From assembly GCA_947854175.1 (NCBI GenBank), contig CANTYJ010000087.1, forward strand, positions 1 to 64,000: DNA of 64,000 nt, written 5' to 3'. Both the position numbers and the translations under genes were made by a program. The notes beneath the pieces are model-generated. The model was given only the letters and a program-made list of their open reading frames with translations. It did not search any database and had not been told where the DNA came from. Positions 17,343 to 26,765 of this stretch are shown here, piece by piece (the first letter of the stretch is position 1; each line of letters starts with the position of its first letter). The DNA comes from an uncultured Turicimonas sp. (lineage in GTDB: Bacteria > Pseudomonadota > Gammaproteobacteria > Burkholderiales > Burkholderiaceae_F).

Positions 17343-17639
17343 CTAATCCGTTTGAGAGTCGAACGGCTGAATCTTATCCAGTTCATCCTTGAGTTTTTCT
17401 CTTTCTTTGGCGATATCGTAAGTCAGCTGTGCCTGCAACCAAAAAGATTCGTCCATTCCAAAATACTTTGAAAGTCTTAAACCGGTATCGGCAGAGATAG
17501 ATCGTTTTCCTTTGAGAATCTGGCTTATCCGAGTCTGGTCCAGATGAGTATCTTTAGCAAGTTTGTATGCCGTGATTCTGTAAGGTTTTAAAAAGGCCTC
17601 GGAAAGAATAATTCCCGGATGGCAAATTCCATTTTTCAT
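17343..17639 (-). CDS. orphan HigA-family antitoxin-like HTH protein
   Basis: A 98-residue cytoplasmic DNA-binding protein. It has the N-terminal HPGIILSEAFLKPYRIT, typical of HigA/VapI addiction-module antitoxins. An XRE-type helix-turn-helix (AYKLAKDTHLDQTRISQILKG, residues 24-44) and the family stretch ADTGLRLSKYFGMDESFWLQAQ follow. HigA normally follows its toxin gene higB, which would be upstream; only 138 bases separate this start from gyrA and no toxin frame is present. No ribosome site precedes the ATG. It may be a solitary regulator or the remnant of a toxin-antitoxin pair. It is divergent from gyrA. Confidence 0.8.
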   Translation of the reverse strand: MKNGICHPGIILSEAFLKPYRITAYKLAKDTHLDQTRISQILKGKRSISADTGLRLSKYFGMDESFWLQAQLTYDIAKEREKLKDELDKIQPFDSQTD

Positions 17640-17777
17640 AACTAGTAATGTTTCATAATAGTAATTTTTAACGATAGTACCAAAATTGAATAACTCTGTA
17701 CGTAAAACAGATTTAAAGCCTTAACTTAAGTAAAATCACCAGGTTAATTATGAGAACTTGAATAAAGGATACGATAG

Positions 17778-20498
17778 ATGGCAAAGTCTCAAAAAGATAA
17801 AGAAGATATCAGGGACATTCTTGAAACTCATTATGAAAAGGTAAATCTTACAGAGGAGATGCAGACTTCCTACCTCGATTACGCAATGAGCGTCATTATG
17901 GGAAGAGCGCTTCCTGATGTCCGAGACGGTTTAAAACCTGTCCACCGCCGTGTGCTTTATGCAATGAGTGAACTCGGAAATACCTATAAGAGTTCTTATA
18001 AGAAATCAGCACGTGTTGTCGGTGACGTTATCGGTAAATATCATCCCCACGGTGATGCAGCCGCTTATGAGACGATTGTCCGTATGGCACAGGACTTCTC
18101 AATGCGTTACTGCACCGTAGACGGTCAAGGAAACTTCGGCTCCATTGACGGTGACAGTCCGGCTGCCCAGCGTTATACCGAAGTAAGAATGACAAAAATT
18201 GCCTCTGAAATGCTAGCCGGAATTGATGAAGAGACAGTTGATTTTGTTCCGAACTATGATGCCAGTGAAGTAGAACCGACCGTTTTGCCGACACGGGTAC
18301 CGACTTTGTTGATTAACGGGTCTTCCGGTATTGCTGTAGGTATGGCCACCAATGTTCCTCCACATAACATTGTGGAGTCTATTAACGCTTGTCTGCTTTA
18401 TCTGGACAATCCGGACTGCACTATTGAAGAAATCATGGAAGTGATGCCCGCACCTGATTTTCCGACAGGCGGCATTATCTACGGCTTAGCCGGTATCCGA
18501 GAAGCCTATAGAACCGGCCGCGGAAAAGCAGTTATCCGGGCCAAAGTTGAAATTGAAGAAATTGAAGGAACCGATCGCGAAGCGATTATTGTTAAAGAGA
18601 TTCCTTATCAGGTAAATAAGAGCCAGATGCTTGAAAAAATTGCGCAGTTCGGTACTGAAAAGAAGATCGAAGGAATCTCGTTTGTCCGTGATGAATCGGA
18701 TAAAGACGGTATCCGCGGAGTCATCGAGCTGAAGAGAGGAGCTAATACGGAAGTTGTACTCAACAATTTGTATAAGCTCACCGAACTGGAATCGAGCTTC
18801 GGTATCAATCTGGTAGCGCTCGTTGACGGACAACCGAAACTTCTAAATATCAAACAGATTATCGGTGCCTTTATTGATCACCGTTGGGAAGTCACCACAC
18901 GTGCTTCCATGTTCCAGTTAAAGACAGCCCGTTCAAAGATTTACCTTCTGGAAGGTCAGGCTGTTGCCCTGGCTAATATCGACGAATTTATTGAAGTCAT
19001 CAAGAACAGTGCCCACGGTGCAGAAGCCGAAGAGAAACTACTGGCGCGTGCATGGCCGGCTGCATTGGTCGGTGAGCTAATCGGACGCACTCACCTTGAC
19101 AGTAAATACTTCCGTCCTGAAGATGAAGACATGACTAAAGGACTTCAGTCTGACGGTACGTATTATTTGACCAGTGCACAGGCAAAAAATATTCTGCAAT
19201 TAAGATTACAGACCTTAACCGGACTGGAGCATGAAAGAATTGAAAAAGATTACGGCGAGCTGGCCGAGACAATTCATGGACTGGTCACCTTACTAAACAA
19301 CAAAGAGCTGATGCAGGCCAAGATTGCAGAAGATTTGCGTCAGGTCCAGGCTGACTTTGGTGATGCCAGAAGAACGGAAATTGTCACAGATGCCAAAGAT
19401 TTCAAGACCAAGGATTTAATACCGTTGCGTGAAATGGTCGTTACTTTAACGGATACCGGCTACATCAAGAGTCAGGCTTCCGTTGAGTACCGCGCCCAGA
19501 AGAGAGGCGGACAGGGACGCAAAGCGACTGAAATTAAAGAAGGCGACATCATCAACAATCTGTTTGTGGCTACAACACACGATGTTCTGCTGTGCTTTAC
19601 CGACAAAGGACGCATGTTCTGGCTTAATGTCTGGGATCTGCCGGAAGGATCTTCCAACTCCAAAGGACGGCCGATTGTTAACCTTCTTGACTTAAATGAC
19701 GAGAAGGTCACGGTTATTCTTCCGGTCTCGGATGAAGACTTTAAGAAAGATTTGTATATCTTTATGGCTACAGCTCACGGCACGGTTAAAAAGACCCCGA
19801 TTTCGGACTTCAAGAATCAGCGAAAAGCCGGCATTATCGCTGTAAATCTTAATGAAGGAGATCAACTGATTGGCGCTGAAGTTACTGACGGTGACCATGA
19901 CATTATGCTTTTCAACGACGAAGGAAAGGCTGTCCGGTTTGCCGAAAGCGACGTACGCTCTATGGGCAGAACGGCAACCGGTGTCCGCGGCATGAGACTC
20001 GAAGAAGGTTCAAAAGTAATTGCCATGCTGGGGGCAAACAGCGAGGAAGAAACCGTTCTGACAGTAACAGAAAACGGTTTCGGTAAGAGAACACCGATCA
20101 ATGAGTACACCCGTCACATGCGTGGTTCCAAGGGCATGATTTCGATACAGACGACTGAGCGTAACGGTAAAGTGGTGTCGGCTATTCTGGTTGAGGAAAA
20201 TGATGAAATCATTATTTTGAACTCTGCCGGCAAACTGGTCCGTACCCGAGTCAATGAAATCCGGGTTCAGGGCAGAAACACTATGGGTGTGCGTCTCATC
20301 TCCATGGACGACGGAGTTTCTGTTATCGGCGTTCAAAGAGTGACAGAAAATGATGCCGGAACGGGAGAAGAAGACACGGCCAAACTTGAGCAGGCCGTTG
20401 AGTCAGAAGCAAGAGAAGTTCAGGCCGAAATTGAACAGAAAGACGATGAAATCGCTGCAGAAATCATCGAAGAGACAAAAGAGGACAAAAATGAATAG
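17778..20498 (+). CDS. gyrA: DNA gyrase subunit A
   Basis: The 906-residue breakage-reunion subunit of DNA gyrase (GyrA2GyrB2), which introduces negative supercoils. The winged-helix domain carries the catalytic Tyr133 in AAQRYTE (E. coli Tyr122). The GyrA box QKRGGQG and six-bladed C-terminal wrapping domain follow, with an acidic tail. In the quinolone-contact helix the sequence is [10 protein letters not shown]: residue 94, equivalent to E. coli Ser83, is Ala, and residue 98, equivalent to Asp87, is Glu. The start has an AAAGGA site. The stop codon overlaps the serC start by 8 bases, coupling gyrase to amino acid genes as in other Burkholderiales. Confidence 0.98.
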   Translation: MAKSQKDKEDIRDILETHYEKVNLTEEMQTSYLDYAMSVIMGRALPDVRDGLKPVHRRVLYAMSELGNTYKSSYKKSARVVGDVIGKYHPHGDAAAYETIVRMAQDFSMRYCTVDGQGNFGSIDGDSPAAQRYTEVRMTKIASEMLAGIDEETVDFVPNYDASEVEPTVLPTRVPTLLINGSSGIAVGMATNVPPHNIVESINACLLYLDNPDCTIEEIMEVMPAPDFPTGGIIYGLAGIREAYRTGRGKAVIRAKVEIEEIEGTDREAIIVKEIPYQVNKSQMLEKIAQFGTEKKIEGISFVRDESDKDGIRGVIELKRGANTEVVLNNLYKLTELESSFGINLVALVDGQPKLLNIKQIIGAFIDHRWEVTTRASMFQLKTARSKIYLLEGQAVALANIDEFIEVIKNSAHGAEAEEKLLARAWPAALVGELIGRTHLDSKYFRPEDEDMTKGLQSDGTYYLTSAQAKNILQLRLQTLTGLEHERIEKDYGELAETIHGLVTLLNNKELMQAKIAEDLRQVQADFGDARRTEIVTDAKDFKTKDLIPLREMVVTLTDTGYIKSQASVEYRAQKRGGQGRKATEIKEGDIINNLFVATTHDVLLCFTDKGRMFWLNVWDLPEGSSNSKGRPIVNLLDLNDEKVTVILPVSDEDFKKDLYIFMATAHGTVKKTPISDFKNQRKAGIIAVNLNEGDQLIGAEVTDGDHDIMLFNDEGKAVRFAESDVRSMGRTATGVRGMRLEEGSKVIAMLGANSEEETVLTVTENGFGKRTPINEYTRHMRGSKGMISIQTTERNGKVVSAILVEENDEIIILNSAGKLVRTRVNEIRVQGRNTMGVRLISMDDGVSVIGVQRVTENDAGTGEEDTAKLEQAVESEAREVQAEIEQKDDEIAAEIIEETKEDKNE

Positions 20499-21555
20499 AG
20501 TTATGAGTTTTGCTCCGGGACCATCGCCCCTCCCTCTGGAAGTCTTACTGGAAATACAGAGAGATTTACCGGACTGGAACGGGACCGGAATCTCCATTCT
20601 GGAAATGAGTCACAGAAGTCCGGAATTTATGGGTATCTACCGTGAAACAGTGTCCAACCTGAGGGAGCTATATACTGTCCCGGAAGACTATGAGATTCTT
20701 TTTGTGCAGGGCGGCGGCCACATGGAATTTGCTATGGTGCCATTAAATTTCAAAAGTTATGGTATCGGCAACTACCTTGTTAACGGCGTCTGGTCTCAGA
20801 AGGCCTTTAATGAAGCAGTGAAGCTAGGAGGCGCCGCCGAGGCAGCCCATGTTGCTAACCGGGTTCCGTCACAAGAGGAAATTAAAGAATCCGAAGGGGC
20901 CGGTTATCTCTATTACTGCTCCAATGAAACTGTTAACGGGGTTCAATACCACTACGTGCCCAAGACAGAAAGCATTCTTATCAGTGATATGTCCAGTGAC
21001 TTTTTATCACGTCCGGTCGATATTTCTAAATATGGTCTCATTTACGCCGGAGCACAGAAAAATTTCGGACCCGCCGGACTGACGGTGGTCATCGCCAGAA
21101 AAGATTTGCTTGGTAAATGCTCTCCGAATACACCGTCGATGCTCGATTATCAGACTTATGCCAAGTCGGAATCGATGTACAACACACCACCGACCTTTGC
21201 AATTTACGTGGCTTGTCTGGTCTCAAGATGGCTTCTAAAAGAAGGAGGGGTTTCAGAAATGAACCGCCGCTCTATCGTTAAAAGCTCCATGCTGTATGAC
21301 CGGATTGATAACTCCGACGGTTTTTATAGGAACCGTGTCGAAAAAAACAGCCGTTCTTTGATGAATGTTGTTTTTGATCTGCATGATGAAGAGTTGAACG
21401 AAGCATTTATTAACGGAGCCAAAGAACGTGGAATCGTGAGCATCAAAGGGCACCGGATTGTCGGAGGAATGAGAGCCTCTATCTACAATTCTGTGACCAT
21501 TGAAGCGACCGAGAAGCTGGCTCAGTACATGGATGATTTCAGAAAATCCCATTAA
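20491..21555 (+). CDS. serC: phosphoserine aminotransferase
   Basis: Called from the ATG at 20491, 354 residues; an open frame extends further upstream inside gyrA, but homology begins with [13 protein letters not shown]. It converts 3-phosphohydroxypyruvate and glutamate to phosphoserine, and the related 4-phosphothreonine step of pyridoxal phosphate synthesis. PLP-dependent class V aminotransferase: substrate motif SHRSPEF (40-46), phosphate-binding GGGHMEF (75-81), Schiff-base Lys190 in [10 protein letters not shown]. The 8-base overlap with gyrA suggests translational coupling, and GAGGAC before the ATG may serve as the ribosome site. Confidence 0.96.
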   Translation: MNRVMSFAPGPSPLPLEVLLEIQRDLPDWNGTGISILEMSHRSPEFMGIYRETVSNLRELYTVPEDYEILFVQGGGHMEFAMVPLNFKSYGIGNYLVNGVWSQKAFNEAVKLGGAAEAAHVANRVPSQEEIKESEGAGYLYYCSNETVNGVQYHYVPKTESILISDMSSDFLSRPVDISKYGLIYAGAQKNFGPAGLTVVIARKDLLGKCSPNTPSMLDYQTYAKSESMYNTPPTFAIYVACLVSRWLLKEGGVSEMNRRSIVKSSMLYDRIDNSDGFYRNRVEKNSRSLMNVVFDLHDEELNEAFINGAKERGIVSIKGHRIVGGMRASIYNSVTIEATEKLAQYMDDFRKSH

Positions 21556-21566
21556 GAGAAAAGCAA

Positions 21567-22703
21567 ATGGCAGAAATAAAAACAAATGTTGATGCTGATT
21601 TGGCTCCTTTGCGTGAGGAAATAAATTCCATCGATGCAAAGATCATTGAGTTACTGGACCAACGGGCCAAAAATGCAAAAAGAATCGGAGAAATAAAAGG
21701 TCAGACTGATGCCCCGGTTTATCGTCCCGAAAGGGAAAACCAGGTTATTCTCAACGCCGTCGAACACAGTGACGGCTCGCTGAAGCCCGAAGGAATTTCG
21801 AGAATCTTCCGGGAGATCATGAGTGCCTGCCGTTCACTGGAAAGCAGTACTTCTGTGGCTTTTTTAGGGCCGCGGGGAACGTTTAGTGAAATGGCCATGT
21901 TCAAACAGTTCGGACACTCCATCCGGGGTCTGGCCTGTGATCAGATTGAAGAAGTCTTCCGGGCTGTCGAGGCCGGAACCGCACAATTTGGAATTGTACC
22001 GATGGAGAATTCGACGGAAGGGTCTGTCAACCGGACATTGGACGCCTTATTAAGGACCAGTCTGTCGATTATTGCGGAGGTATCAGTTCCTGTTGAACAC
22101 AACCTGCTCACAAAAACAGGAACTCTTGAGGGTGTCACAAGAATTTATTCCCATCCTCAGTCATTGGGGCAATGTGTCGGCTGGCTTAACAACAATCTGG
22201 CGGATTTGCCAAGATTGACCGCCTCGAGCAACGGAGAAGCAGCCAGGATGGCCTCAGAAGATCCAACGATTGCTGCGATTGCAGGCGAGACAGCCGCTGA
22301 AGCGTTCGGTTTAAAACCTGTTTATTGCCACATTCAGGACGATGCGGGGAACCGTACACGGTTTGTCGTTCTTGCCAAACAGGGGACCGATCCGTCTGTT
22401 GCACCCGGGAAAGACAAAACTTCACTGATTATTTCCGTGCCTAATAAAGCCGGTGCCATCTACCACGTCTTAAGGCCGCTGGATTACCACAATGTCTCCA
22501 TGACCAAGTTTGAATCGAGACCGGCAAGAAGCGGTACCTGGGACTATTACTTTTATATGGATATCGAGGGACACTGCAAATCTCCACAGATTAAAAAAGC
22601 TTTGGATGATTTAAAAGAAGAGTGTGCCTTTTTTAAGAATTTAGGGTCTTATCCTGTTGAAGAGGATTTCGGACCAAAGAACAATACCGGAGCAAAACTG
22701 TGA
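21567..22703 (+). CDS. pheA: bifunctional chorismate mutase / prephenate dehydratase
   Basis: A 378-residue P-protein that makes phenylpyruvate from chorismate. Residues about 12-95 are an AroQ-type chorismate mutase helix bundle (REEINSIDAKIIELLDQR). Residues about 97-275 are prephenate dehydratase: VAFLGPRGTFSE at 97-108 and the catalytic Thr in NRTRF at 262-266. Residues about 285-365 are an ACT domain with the phenylalanine-sensing ESRPA motif (316-320), implying feedback inhibition by phenylalanine. It follows serC by 11 bases and overlaps hisC by four bases. Confidence 0.97.
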   Translation: MAEIKTNVDADLAPLREEINSIDAKIIELLDQRAKNAKRIGEIKGQTDAPVYRPERENQVILNAVEHSDGSLKPEGISRIFREIMSACRSLESSTSVAFLGPRGTFSEMAMFKQFGHSIRGLACDQIEEVFRAVEAGTAQFGIVPMENSTEGSVNRTLDALLRTSLSIIAEVSVPVEHNLLTKTGTLEGVTRIYSHPQSLGQCVGWLNNNLADLPRLTASSNGEAARMASEDPTIAAIAGETAAEAFGLKPVYCHIQDDAGNRTRFVVLAKQGTDPSVAPGKDKTSLIISVPNKAGAIYHVLRPLDYHNVSMTKFESRPARSGTWDYYFYMDIEGHCKSPQIKKALDDLKEECAFFKNLGSYPVEEDFGPKNNTGAKL

Positions 22704-23803
22704 ACTCTATAGCTAACTCAACACCGGCCTGGGTTCAGGCTTTGGATAAATATGTGGCCAGTAAACCGATTGAAGAACTGGCAAAAGAGCTTGGACTTAA
22801 ACCGGATGAAATTATCATGCTGGTGTCTAATGAAAATCCGTACGGGATGTCAACAAAGGTCAAGGAACGGATTGCCAATGCCGCTTTGAATCTGAACCGG
22901 TATCCTGACGCTGACTCCTGTTATTTACAGAAAGAGCTTTCGAAATTTTATGGTTTGCCCCAGGACTGGTTTGTCGTGACAAGCGGTTCAAGTGAATTGT
23001 TGGGATTAACAGCTCAGACAGTTTTATCCGAAGGCAAGAATGCAATTATTCCGCAGTACAGCTTTTCACTGTATCCGATGGTATCCAAGCTTTGCGGTGC
23101 GGAAACACGGGAGGTTCCGGCTACCGGAGACTACAACGCCGACCTGCAAGGTATTCTTGAGCGTATTGATGAAAATACCCGTCTGATTTTTCTGACAAAT
23201 CCAAACAATCCGACCGGAACTTACCTGTCTGAAGCAGAAATTATTGATTTCCTGGAAAAAGTACCGCCCTATGTCGTGGTCTTGTTTGACGAGGCCTATG
23301 TGGAATTTTTAGAAAAAGAATTTCAACCAAACTCACTGGAGATCGTCAAACGCTTCCCTAATGTCGTGATTGCCAGAACATTTTCCAAAGCCTATGGTCT
23401 GGCAGGCTGCCGCGTCGGCTATGGTATTGCACAACCCGAACTTCTGGAACTCATAAACCGCGTCAGACATCCATTTAACGTGAATGATCTGTCCCAGTTA
23501 GCGGCCATTGCCGCCCTGAATGACCGGGAATTTCTTGAGATGACACTCCAAGAAAACCGTAAAGGGATAGAGCAGTTGAAGCTCGCCTTCGATGAAATGG
23601 GACTGCCGTACATGGGCCTACATTCCAACTTTATTACTGTAAAAGTCGGAGACGGAACCAAGGTCGTCAATGAGCTTCTGAAAAAAGGCATTATCGTGAG
23701 AAAGATGGTTTCTTACGATTTACCTGAATGGGTTCGCGTGACAGTCGGTACTAAAGAGCAGAATGAACGGTTTATCGAAGAGCTAAAGAAAGTGCTCGGA
23801 TAA
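22700..23803 (+). CDS. hisC: histidinol-phosphate aminotransferase
   Basis: A 367-residue class I/II PLP aminotransferase. The start codon is GTG inside a GTGA overlap with the pheA stop, so translation is coupled. Key features: SNENPYG (43-49), the cofactor-binding NPNNPTG (167-173), FDEAYVEF (196-203), Schiff-base Lys230 in TFSKAYGLAG, and the phosphate-gripping RVGYG. HisC acts in histidine synthesis. Its place between pheA and tyrA, common in Burkholderiales, suggests that it also transaminates aromatic keto acids such as phenylpyruvate or prephenate; that is an inference from context. Confidence 0.93.
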   Translation: MNSIANSTPAWVQALDKYVASKPIEELAKELGLKPDEIIMLVSNENPYGMSTKVKERIANAALNLNRYPDADSCYLQKELSKFYGLPQDWFVVTSGSSELLGLTAQTVLSEGKNAIIPQYSFSLYPMVSKLCGAETREVPATGDYNADLQGILERIDENTRLIFLTNPNNPTGTYLSEAEIIDFLEKVPPYVVVLFDEAYVEFLEKEFQPNSLEIVKRFPNVVIARTFSKAYGLAGCRVGYGIAQPELLELINRVRHPFNVNDLSQLAAIAALNDREFLEMTLQENRKGIEQLKLAFDEMGLPYMGLHSNFITVKVGDGTKVVNELLKKGIIVRKMVSYDLPEWVRVTVGTKEQNERFIEELKKVLG

Positions 23804-23820
23804 TAAAAGGAAAAAGACTC

Positions 23821-24711
23821 ATGAAGAAAATGGCAGTTATCGGCTGCGGGTTAATCGGCGGCTCGATGGCATTAGCCTGGAAAGAAGCCGGTATCGTTGA
23901 TGAAGTCATTGCCTGCGGTCCGCATGAATCAACTCTGAAAATTGCAAAAGAAAAGGGTGTGGCCGATAACACAACAACATCGGTTACAGAAGCGGTTCAG
24001 GATGCTGATATCGTCGTCGTTGCTGTTCCGGTTCTTGCAATGGAAGAGGTTTTTACAGAAATTTCCAAGGCATTAAAGCCCGGAGCAATTGTCACGGATG
24101 TCGGATCCACACGGAAGACTGTCATTGCGGCTGCCCGTAAGGGTCTAAAAGAAAAGTTCAGCCAATATGCACCGGGTCATCCGATAGCCGGCGGCGAGCT
24201 TCCGGGAGTTGCCCATGCAGACGGGGATTTATTCAAAGAGAAGGTTGTTATTTCTACCCCGGATGACGGAATGAAGCCTGAAGTCGTGGAGTTTATTGAA
24301 GAGGCCTGGAAAAAGGCCGGAGCAAAGATCAAAGTCATGACACCTCAGGTGCACGATGAAATTTTTGCTTCCGTCAGTCATTTACCGCATGTTCTGGCTT
24401 ATGCACTGGTTGACATGATTGCCAAGGAAAGTTCAGCTCAGGAAAAACTTACCATGGCCGGAGCCGGATTCAGAGACTTTACAAGAATTGCGGCAAGCTC
24501 TCCTGTGATGTGGAGAGATATCTGTCTGACAAACCGCGAAGCGATTTCGAAAGAGTTAAGACGCTACCGTCACGAACTCGAAGAGTTGCAGGCGGCCATT
24601 GATAACTCTGACGGAGAAAAACTGGAAGCATGTTTTGAGAATGCCATGAAAAACCGCCGCGGGCTGGTTTTTCCGGCCAATACACCTAAACAGGAAAAAA
24701 CAAATGGTTGA
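23821..24711 (+). CDS. tyrA: prephenate dehydrogenase family protein
   Basis: A 296-residue NAD(P)-dependent dehydrogenase of tyrosine synthesis. The N-terminal Rossmann fold carries GCGLIGGS (8-15), followed by an all-helical C-terminal dimer domain. The substrate-site motifs GHPIAGGE and HDEIFASVSHLPHVLAYAL contain the catalytic His residues typical of TyrA. There is no fused chorismate mutase or ACT domain, so it is a single-domain TyrA; it may use prephenate or arogenate. It lies 17 bases after hisC with an AAAGGA ribosome site and overlaps aroA by 8 bases. Confidence 0.94.
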   Translation: MKKMAVIGCGLIGGSMALAWKEAGIVDEVIACGPHESTLKIAKEKGVADNTTTSVTEAVQDADIVVVAVPVLAMEEVFTEISKALKPGAIVTDVGSTRKTVIAAARKGLKEKFSQYAPGHPIAGGELPGVAHADGDLFKEKVVISTPDDGMKPEVVEFIEEAWKKAGAKIKVMTPQVHDEIFASVSHLPHVLAYALVDMIAKESSAQEKLTMAGAGFRDFTRIAASSPVMWRDICLTNREAISKELRRYRHELEELQAAIDNSDGEKLEACFENAMKNRRGLVFPANTPKQEKTNG

Positions 24712-25996
24712 AGAAGTCAGAATCATAAAACCGATTAGGAAGGTTGCGGGCAGCGTCAGTCTTCCCGGTTCCAAGAGCATTTCTAACCGTGCTCTTCTTC
24801 TAGCTGCTTTATCAGAAGGAACAACCAATCTAAAAAATCTTCTGGTTGCTGAAGACACCGACATGATGATCGGAGCGCTTAAGAAATTAGGCGTCGAACT
24901 CAAGCAGGACGGAGACGCTGTCACCGTTACAGGATGCGGCGGAAAATTTCCGAACCGCAGGGCCGAGCTATTTTTAGGAAATGCGGGAACAGCGATGAGA
25001 CCTTTAGCATCTTCTCTGGCGTTTTCCGGAGGAGAGTATGTTCTTGACGGTGTTCAAAGAATGAGAGAGCGTCCGATGGGACATCTGGTTGAAGCCCTAA
25101 ACTCAATCGGAGCCCACATTGTCTGCCTTGAAGAGCAAGGCTATCCACCGTTAAAGATTTATCCGAGTACAAGAATTACCAATGATGTCGTCCATGTTAA
25201 AGGGAGCGTTTCAAGCCAATTTGTTTCCGGTCTTTTGATGGCCTCTCCGCTGGTGGCTCCGGCTCAGGGTCTGAGTATTATTATTGACGGTGAACTCGTC
25301 AGCTCCCCTTATGTCAGTCTTACCTGCAAGCTGATGGGACAATTCGGAGTTATTGTCAAAACGGAGACAGAAGGCTATCTGGTGCCGAATCATCCGTATA
25401 TTTCTCCAGGAGATTTTCTCGTTGAAGCTGATGCTTCGAGTGCTTCCTATTTCCTTGCACTCGGTGCCCTATTGGGACCATTGACAGTCGAAGGTATCGG
25501 ACGTGACAGTATTCAGGGAGATGCGGCCTTTGTTGAATATCTGGCCAAGATGGGAGCTACCGTTACACGAGGCGAAAGCTGGATTAAAACTGCGCCCTCA
25601 TGCTACGGACCGAAGCTTCAGGGTATCGATGAAGATTTCCGGCAGATTCCGGATGCGGCCATGACAATTGCTGCGATTGCTCCTATGTGTGAAGGACCGA
25701 CGACATTGCGCGGGATCGGAAGCTGGCGCGTAAAAGAAACTGACCGCATTACAGCCATGGCCTACGAGTTAAGAAAAGTCGGTTGTAAGGTTGAAGAAGG
25801 TCCTGACCGTCTGACCATTGTTCCACCGCTTGAGCTCAAAGGAGCCGTGTTTGATACCTATAACGACCACCGCATGGCAATGTGTATGTCACTGATTGCT
25901 GCAGGCGGCGTGGAAGTCGGTATCCGCAATCCCGGCTGTGTTGCGAAGACTTTCCCGGACTATTTCGAGCGTCTTGCTCAGGTAATCGAAGAGTAA
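24704..25996 (+). CDS. aroA: 3-phosphoshikimate 1-carboxyvinyltransferase (EPSP synthase)
   Basis: A 430-residue enzyme of the shikimate pathway that joins phosphoenolpyruvate to shikimate-3-phosphate. The two-domain inside-out barrel is marked by LPGSKSISNRALLLAAL near residue 20. NAGTAMRPL near 90 has the Gly and Ala of the glyphosate-sensitive class I enzymes. GSVSSQF, the RVKETDRI motif and NDHRMAMC follow in order. All conserved substrate-binding Lys, Ser, Arg and Glu residues appear present. It overlaps tyrA by 8 bases and is followed 7 bases later by cmk. Confidence 0.97.
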   Translation: MVEEVRIIKPIRKVAGSVSLPGSKSISNRALLLAALSEGTTNLKNLLVAEDTDMMIGALKKLGVELKQDGDAVTVTGCGGKFPNRRAELFLGNAGTAMRPLASSLAFSGGEYVLDGVQRMRERPMGHLVEALNSIGAHIVCLEEQGYPPLKIYPSTRITNDVVHVKGSVSSQFVSGLLMASPLVAPAQGLSIIIDGELVSSPYVSLTCKLMGQFGVIVKTETEGYLVPNHPYISPGDFLVEADASSASYFLALGALLGPLTVEGIGRDSIQGDAAFVEYLAKMGATVTRGESWIKTAPSCYGPKLQGIDEDFRQIPDAAMTIAAIAPMCEGPTTLRGIGSWRVKETDRITAMAYELRKVGCKVEEGPDRLTIVPPLELKGAVFDTYNDHRMAMCMSLIAAGGVEVGIRNPGCVAKTFPDYFERLAQVIEE

Positions 25997-26003
25997 TGAA
26001 TAA

Positions 26004-26669
26004 ATGAGTGAAAAAGTTGAGATTATTGCGATTGACGGTCCGGTTGCTTCGGGTAAGGGAAGTGTCTCTTCCCGGGTGGCCAAGGCGCTAGGCTTTCATG
26101 TTCTGGACAGCGGTTCTTTATACCGGCTGACAGCTTATTCTGCACTGAAACATGGGGCAGATCTTTCGGATGAAGAAGCCGTTGAAAAAATTGTTTTGGC
26201 TTTAAGTCCTGTTTTTGAATCAGGTAAGATTTTTTTAGACGGAGAGGATGTCACCGAAGCTATCCGTGAGGAGGACGTTGGAATTGCCGCGAGCAAAGTT
26301 GCAGTCCACCCCCTGGTCAGAAAGGCTTTATTTCAGGTTCAAAGAAGCTATGCAAAAGCACCCGGACTTGTTGCCGACGGCCGTGACATGGGCAGTGTGG
26401 TTTTTCCAGAAGCAACGCTGAAAATATTTTTAACAGCATCGGCTGAAGCGCGTGCAAAAAGAAGATATAACCAGTTGAAAGAAAAAGGAATTAATAGTAA
26501 TATTAGCGACCTTGTAAAGGATCTGAGAGAACGTGACGAGCGCGACTTAAAGCGGGCCGTTGCTCCTTTAGTTCCTGCAACCGGTGCAAGAATCCTTGAT
26601 TCATCGGACTTGACGCTGGATGAGACAGTTAACCAGGTTCTGGAATGGTACAACGGAACCAAGGCTTAA
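26004..26669 (+). CDS. cmk: cytidylate kinase
   Basis: A 221-residue kinase phosphorylating CMP and dCMP. The P-loop is GPVASGKGS (12-20) and is followed by LDSGSLYRL, where the family has LDTGAMYR. DGRDMGSVVFPEA carries the nucleotide-binding Arg and Asp residues, and RAKRRYNQL the lid. Length is normal. The order aroA-cmk-rpsA-ihfB is conserved in beta- and gammaproteobacteria. The start codon follows aroA by 7 bases; ribosome signals before it are weak, suggesting coupling. Confidence 0.96.
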   Translation: MSEKVEIIAIDGPVASGKGSVSSRVAKALGFHVLDSGSLYRLTAYSALKHGADLSDEEAVEKIVLALSPVFESGKIFLDGEDVTEAIREEDVGIAASKVAVHPLVRKALFQVQRSYAKAPGLVADGRDMGSVVFPEATLKIFLTASAEARAKRRYNQLKEKGINSNISDLVKDLRERDERDLKRAVAPLVPATGARILDSSDLTLDETVNQVLEWYNGTKA

Positions 26670-26727
26670 GCCTTAAACAGTGCCCCTGTTGATCATGTCG
26701 GTCAGCGGGAATTTAACTTAACCCGTT

Positions 26728-26747
26728 TTAAAGAAAAACTTCTTTAA
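26728..26747 (+). promoter_or_regulatory. rpsA leader hairpin
   Basis: TTAAAGAA (26728-26735) pairs with TTCTTTAA (26740-26747) around a 4-base loop. It ends 18 bases before the rpsA start codon. The spacer to the ATG is AU-only sequence without a Shine-Dalgarno motif. It may be part of an S1-responsive leader, as rpsA of E. coli is autoregulated through a structured leader lacking a good ribosome site. Confidence 0.4.
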
Positions 26748-26765
26748 GACATTTAATTAATTTAC

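Noticed and set aside
17640-17777. A hidden higB toxin between higA and gyrA
   Set aside because: Only 138 AT-rich bases are available, too short for a toxin of about 90 residues, and no partial match was seen.
20350-20490. Extension of serC upstream into gyrA
   Set aside because: The extra 47 residues are the gyrA tail read in another frame; SerC homology starts at the ATG at 20491.
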